From assembly GCA_007128675.1 (NCBI GenBank), contig SKWY01000155.1:1-9400 (forward strand): a DNA stretch of 9,400 bases, written 5' to 3'. Source of the stretch: Deltaproteobacteria bacterium (GTDB taxonomy: Bacteria; Myxococcota; Myxococcia; SLRQ01). Position 1 is the first letter of the stretch, and every line of letters begins with the position of its first letter. Made by a program: the position numbers and the translations under genes. Of the stretch, positions 6,622 to 9,400 are shown one piece after another. The notes beneath the pieces are model-generated. The model searched no databases. It saw only the letters and a program-made list of their open reading frames with translations, and was not told the DNA's origin.

Positions 6622-7920
6622 TCAACCGAGGCTGATCGTCTTCTTGCCGCTGATGACCTTGACCGGCTGGATGGCCATGACTCGCATGAAGATCTTGAGC
6701 AACTCCGGATCGAACTTGTGACGCATCTCCGTCCACATGAGCATGAGCGCTATCTCCGGCCCATAGGGGTCGCGATAGGGCCTCTTGCTCGTAAGCGCGT
6801 CGTAGGCATTAACGATGGCTACGATCTTGGAGTAGGTCGATAGGTCGGACCGGGGAATGACCATGTCAATCTCTCCCCGGCTGTTCCTGACGGGGCGGCC
6901 GTAGTCCTCGTGATGCTCGATCGTCGTTACGAGACGCGCCACCTCTGTTCGCGAGATCCCCCCGCGCTGCAGAATCATGCGAACGGCATGGAGAGGTGCC
7001 TTGGCGACGGCAGCTTTCTCGTCCGGGGACAGGGCGCCGCGCTTCGCGTACACCTTTTCGTTCAGTGAAGCCATGCCGACATCATGGAAGAGGGCGATGC
7101 TTCCAAGCTCCTTGAGTTGGGGCTTGTTCAGGCCCAGTTCGGAACCAAAAACGATCGAGATGAGGCTGACGTTCACCGAGTGGTAGATGAGCCACTGGTG
7201 CTGGTCGTCCATGGTGGTCATCCCAAGAAAATGGTTTCGCTGCTCGTAGCAGATGTCGACCATGTCTTGAACGACCCTGCCGGCCTTGTGAGGCGAGAGA
7301 GGTCGATCGGTCTCGAGTCTCTCCATGTACTTCTTCACGAAGAAGATCATGCGAGCATAGACCGTGAGCGCGTACTTCTTACGATCGATCTTCAGCTCGG
7401 AGTCATCGGCCTCTATCTTCTCCTTTATCTTCTTCCACTTGCTGACCTTGATGTTGACCAGCTTGCGCCCGGAGATTCCATCCTCGTCGGCCGCCTCCTC
7501 ATGCTCCTTGGAGAAGATCCAGATGAAGTTACGAAGCTCGTCCATGCCCACCGGACGCTGGAGCACGAAGCCGCCCACCTCTCGGTCCTTGAACTCGCTC
7601 ACCAGGAATCGAACGTTGTCCAGGGACCCAAAGTCCATCTTCACCAGCATGTTGTTCAGGTAGAAGCTCTCCTTGACGGTCTGTAGAGCCAGCTGCCCAT
7701 CCGCGGCTATGATCTTGTTGATGGTCTCCCGAAGAAGCTCGAGCGGCTTGTTGAAGATAGCGTTCTCGGGATCATAGAGCTTGACGGAACGGACGAGCAT
7801 ATAGAGAGAGGAGACGAGCTGTTTGCTTAGCGCCTGAAGCTTGTCGCTATGCTCCCTCCCGTACTGGTCGACTCGTTCGGTATCCTTGTCGACCTGTGTG
7901 ATTTTGAGGTTCTTGGACAT
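6622..7920 (-). CDS. HD-GYP-like domain protein with degenerate GYP motif
   Basis: This 432-residue soluble protein has an N-terminal alpha/beta module (about 30-140), a charged linker (about 140-180) and a C-terminal HD-GYP-type domain. HD-GYP proteins hydrolyse cyclic di-GMP or related dinucleotides at a metal centre. The metal ligands are retained: H247 (YHSVN), H279-D280 (LFHDVG), H311 (PLHAV), H336-H337 (EHHED) and D374 (NAYDALTSKRPYR). However, the usual HDxGK lysine is M283, and the GYP signature is replaced by YGRPVRN (340-346), so phosphodiesterase activity is uncertain and a sensing or binding role is possible. ATG 7920 overlaps the upstream HEAT gene's stop as TGATG; a GGAGG lies ten bases before it. 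Cotranslation with the HEAT protein is likely. Its N-terminal module resembles the first visible part of that partner. Confidence 0.9.
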   Translation of the reverse strand: MSKNLKITQVDKDTERVDQYGREHSDKLQALSKQLVSSLYMLVRSVKLYDPENAIFNKPLELLRETINKIIAADGQLALQTVKESFYLNNMLVKMDFGSLDNVRFLVSEFKDREVGGFVLQRPVGMDELRNFIWIFSKEHEEAADEDGISGRKLVNIKVSKWKKIKEKIEADDSELKIDRKKYALTVYARMIFFVKKYMERLETDRPLSPHKAGRVVQDMVDICYEQRNHFLGMTTMDDQHQWLIYHSVNVSLISIVFGSELGLNKPQLKELGSIALFHDVGMASLNEKVYAKRGALSPDEKAAVAKAPLHAVRMILQRGGISRTEVARLVTTIEHHEDYGRPVRNSRGEIDMVIPRSDLSTYSKIVAIVNAYDALTSKRPYRDPYGPEIALMLMWTEMRHKFDPELLKIFMRVMAIQPVKVISGKKTISLG

Positions 7921-9400
7921 CAGCCTTCATCCTCCGCCTCATCCTCACCAAAGAGAGCCTTCTTGACGGCCAGCATTCCTCGTCGCGCAGCCATCTGGAC
8001 CTGCTCGGGGCTGCTCTTGTTCGCGGCCTCCGTCTGTAGAAGTTGAAAAGAGGGGATCGAGGCAAGATTGGAGAGTCCGGCTATGGCCAGGAGCTTGTCC
8101 TCGGTAACCTTCTTCTTGTTGAAAAGGCTCTTCTGTTGCAGCATTCCCGCGAAGGTGGAAAGAGCCCCGGGCTGCTGCGTGCTCCCAAGAGCGGCATAAA
8201 CGTGAAGCTTCTCCTTGAAGTCACGCTCCGCGAACTCAGAGGATATGATCAGCTTCGCAAGATCGAGGTAGGCCTTCTGCTCGTCGTACTGCGGGAGCAG
8301 ACGAGCAGCCTGAAGGCGCATCTCCTTGGTCGGATCGTCGAGGCAATCGGATACGAGCTGACGGCACTCTTCGCTCTTCGAGCGAGCTATGATTCCAAGT
8401 GCCTCGAGCCTTACGGCGAGGTTCGGGTTCGAGAGCACTCGCCCGAACATCTTCACCTTGTTTGGAAAATCTATGCGGTCGATGACGTAGATCATGTCTC
8501 GAACCAGCTGTGAACGCTCGGAGTCGAGACGGACCAGAAATGGTTCGGGGATATCCTTGCCCAGCGCGATCAGGGCATCGCAGACCACTTTTCGATTCTC
8601 CGTGATCTCGATCCGATCGAGCATCTCGAGCACCGAAACGATGGCTGAGGAATCCAGACTCGAAAGATAGCGGTAGATGTCCTTGATGTTTCTGGGTCTG
8701 CTGGAGTTGAGAATCTCGCCAATCTTCTGAAGGCGCTCGTTCTCGCCCATCCTCTGCACGAATGTCTCGCGCATTTCCTTGAAGCGATCACTCTTTTCGG
8801 GGTCGCGCTCCAAGGCCTTGAACTTATTGATAATCTGGGTGATGGCGGCGAAGTCCTCCTGGAGGAGCATGGCGTCCAGCAGCTGCATGAAGACCTCGAG
8901 CACCGCTTGATCGCCAAGCTCGCTGCTTGCTTCCTCGACTACCTGAAAGACGATGTTCACCAGCTTGGGGAGCATTCGCTCCTTTTCGTCGGCCTCGATC
9001 TCCTCTTGAAGCTCCGCTTTCTTCTCCGAGGAACACGGCTGGCCGGTGATGATCGCGCCGCGAACCTGATCGATGTCGGTCAGCTCGAAATCCAGATCCT
9101 CGGCCGAGAGGCGAGCGAACCGGAGGTAATCATCCGAGTGTGACTTCAGGCGGCTGTAGAGATATCCGACAATCTTGTCGACCTCGACCTCCACCTCCTC
9201 GTCAGACATGTCGTCGATGGAGAAGCCGTCGAGCGCTATGTACTCGATGTTATCGAAGTCGGCTTCCCACATCAGGGCCATCATGTCCTTGCCGAGGTTC
9301 TCCGCGCTATTGAGATCGGCCATGCATATGAGCGCGAACTCCTGCAACTCTTCGGGCGTTAGCCCCGGGCGAAAGATGATGTGGCGGATGCCGTCTCGAA
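7920..9400 (-). CDS. HEAT-repeat protein, 5' end beyond the window (partial)
   Basis: The frame is open to the window edge, showing 492 residues and the stop at 7922-7920. The TTG at 9347 is not the start: in-frame codons upstream continue the same domain (RDGIRHIIFRPGLTPEELLEF), so it encodes leucine. That segment appears to be the end of an N-terminal alpha/beta module. An acidic stretch follows (DDMSDEEVEVEVDKI), then a long all-helical region. The later part has HEAT-type helix pairs, such as NPNLAVRLEALGIIARS and DDPTKEMRLQAARLLPQY, a superhelical scaffold used for protein contacts. The C-terminus is acidic (FGEDEAEDEG). No membrane segment or enzymatic motif is visible. The one-base stop/start overlap with the HD-GYP-like gene suggests that the two products are made together and may bind each other. 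The full length is unknown. Confidence 0.88.
   Translation of the reverse strand, partial: RDGIRHIIFRPGLTPEELQEFALICMADLNSAENLGKDMMALMWEADFDNIEYIALDGFSIDDMSDEEVEVEVDKIVGYLYSRLKSHSDDYLRFARLSAEDLDFELTDIDQVRGAIITGQPCSSEKKAELQEEIEADEKERMLPKLVNIVFQVVEEASSELGDQAVLEVFMQLLDAMLLQEDFAAITQIINKFKALERDPEKSDRFKEMRETFVQRMGENERLQKIGEILNSSRPRNIKDIYRYLSSLDSSAIVSVLEMLDRIEITENRKVVCDALIALGKDIPEPFLVRLDSERSQLVRDMIYVIDRIDFPNKVKMFGRVLSNPNLAVRLEALGIIARSKSEECRQLVSDCLDDPTKEMRLQAARLLPQYDEQKAYLDLAKLIISSEFAERDFKEKLHVYAALGSTQQPGALSTFAGMLQQKSLFNKKKVTEDKLLAIAGLSNLASIPSFQLLQTEAANKSSPEQVQMAARRGMLAVKKALFGEDEAEDEG

Noticed and set aside
7084..7686. 200-codon plus-strand frame opposite the HD-GYP-like gene
   Set aside because: It is an antisense shadow, rich in Leu, Val, His and Asp as expected opposite this sequence, while the minus-strand frame has conserved motifs.
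9345..9347. TTG as start codon of the HEAT-repeat protein
   Set aside because: The frame continues upstream to base 9400 without a stop, and the upstream residues continue the same domain, so the gene is truncated by the window edge.

Overview
The window looks like chromosomal DNA from a moderately GC-rich Gram-negative bacterium. The best guess is a member of the former Deltaproteobacteria, such as Myxococcota or a relative. This rests on the myxobacterial flavour of the HNH protein, the HEAT-repeat plus HD-GYP pair and the NtrB-like kinase, recalled from memory and not searched. Genes are dense and ordinary in composition. I see no insertion sequence, phage gene, CRISPR array, tRNA or rRNA.

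Layout. Bases 1-104 may hold the 3' tail of a plus-strand gene. A minus-strand membrane histidine kinase follows (378-2543), with no response regulator beside it. It is divergent from selA (2865-4259, plus), the PLP enzyme that makes selenocysteyl-tRNA, with a 321-base gap between them. After a 317-base gap without a convincing gene come three plus-strand genes: an HNH endonuclease-family protein (4577-5173), an 88-residue protein of unknown function (5297-5563) and an RluD-type pseudouridine synthase (5560-6537). The last two overlap by four bases (GTGA), so they are probably translationally coupled. A hairpin lies in the short gap where this group meets two minus-strand genes: an HD-GYP-like protein (6622-7920) and, upstream of it, a HEAT-repeat protein (7920 to beyond 9400). 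That pair overlaps by one base (TGATG).

How the genes relate. selA implies that the organism uses selenocysteine, but neither selB nor selC is here. The HNH/88-aa/rluD group looks like housekeeping, with RNA modification as its only clear function. The most interesting part is the right-hand pair. The HD-GYP-like protein keeps the metal-binding histidines and aspartates but has lost the canonical GYP signature. Its N-terminal region resembles the first visible part of the HEAT protein, which suggests two partner proteins built on a shared module, probably in signalling. The HEAT gene is cut by the window end: the TTG at 9347 is an internal leucine codon, because the frame stays open to base 9400.
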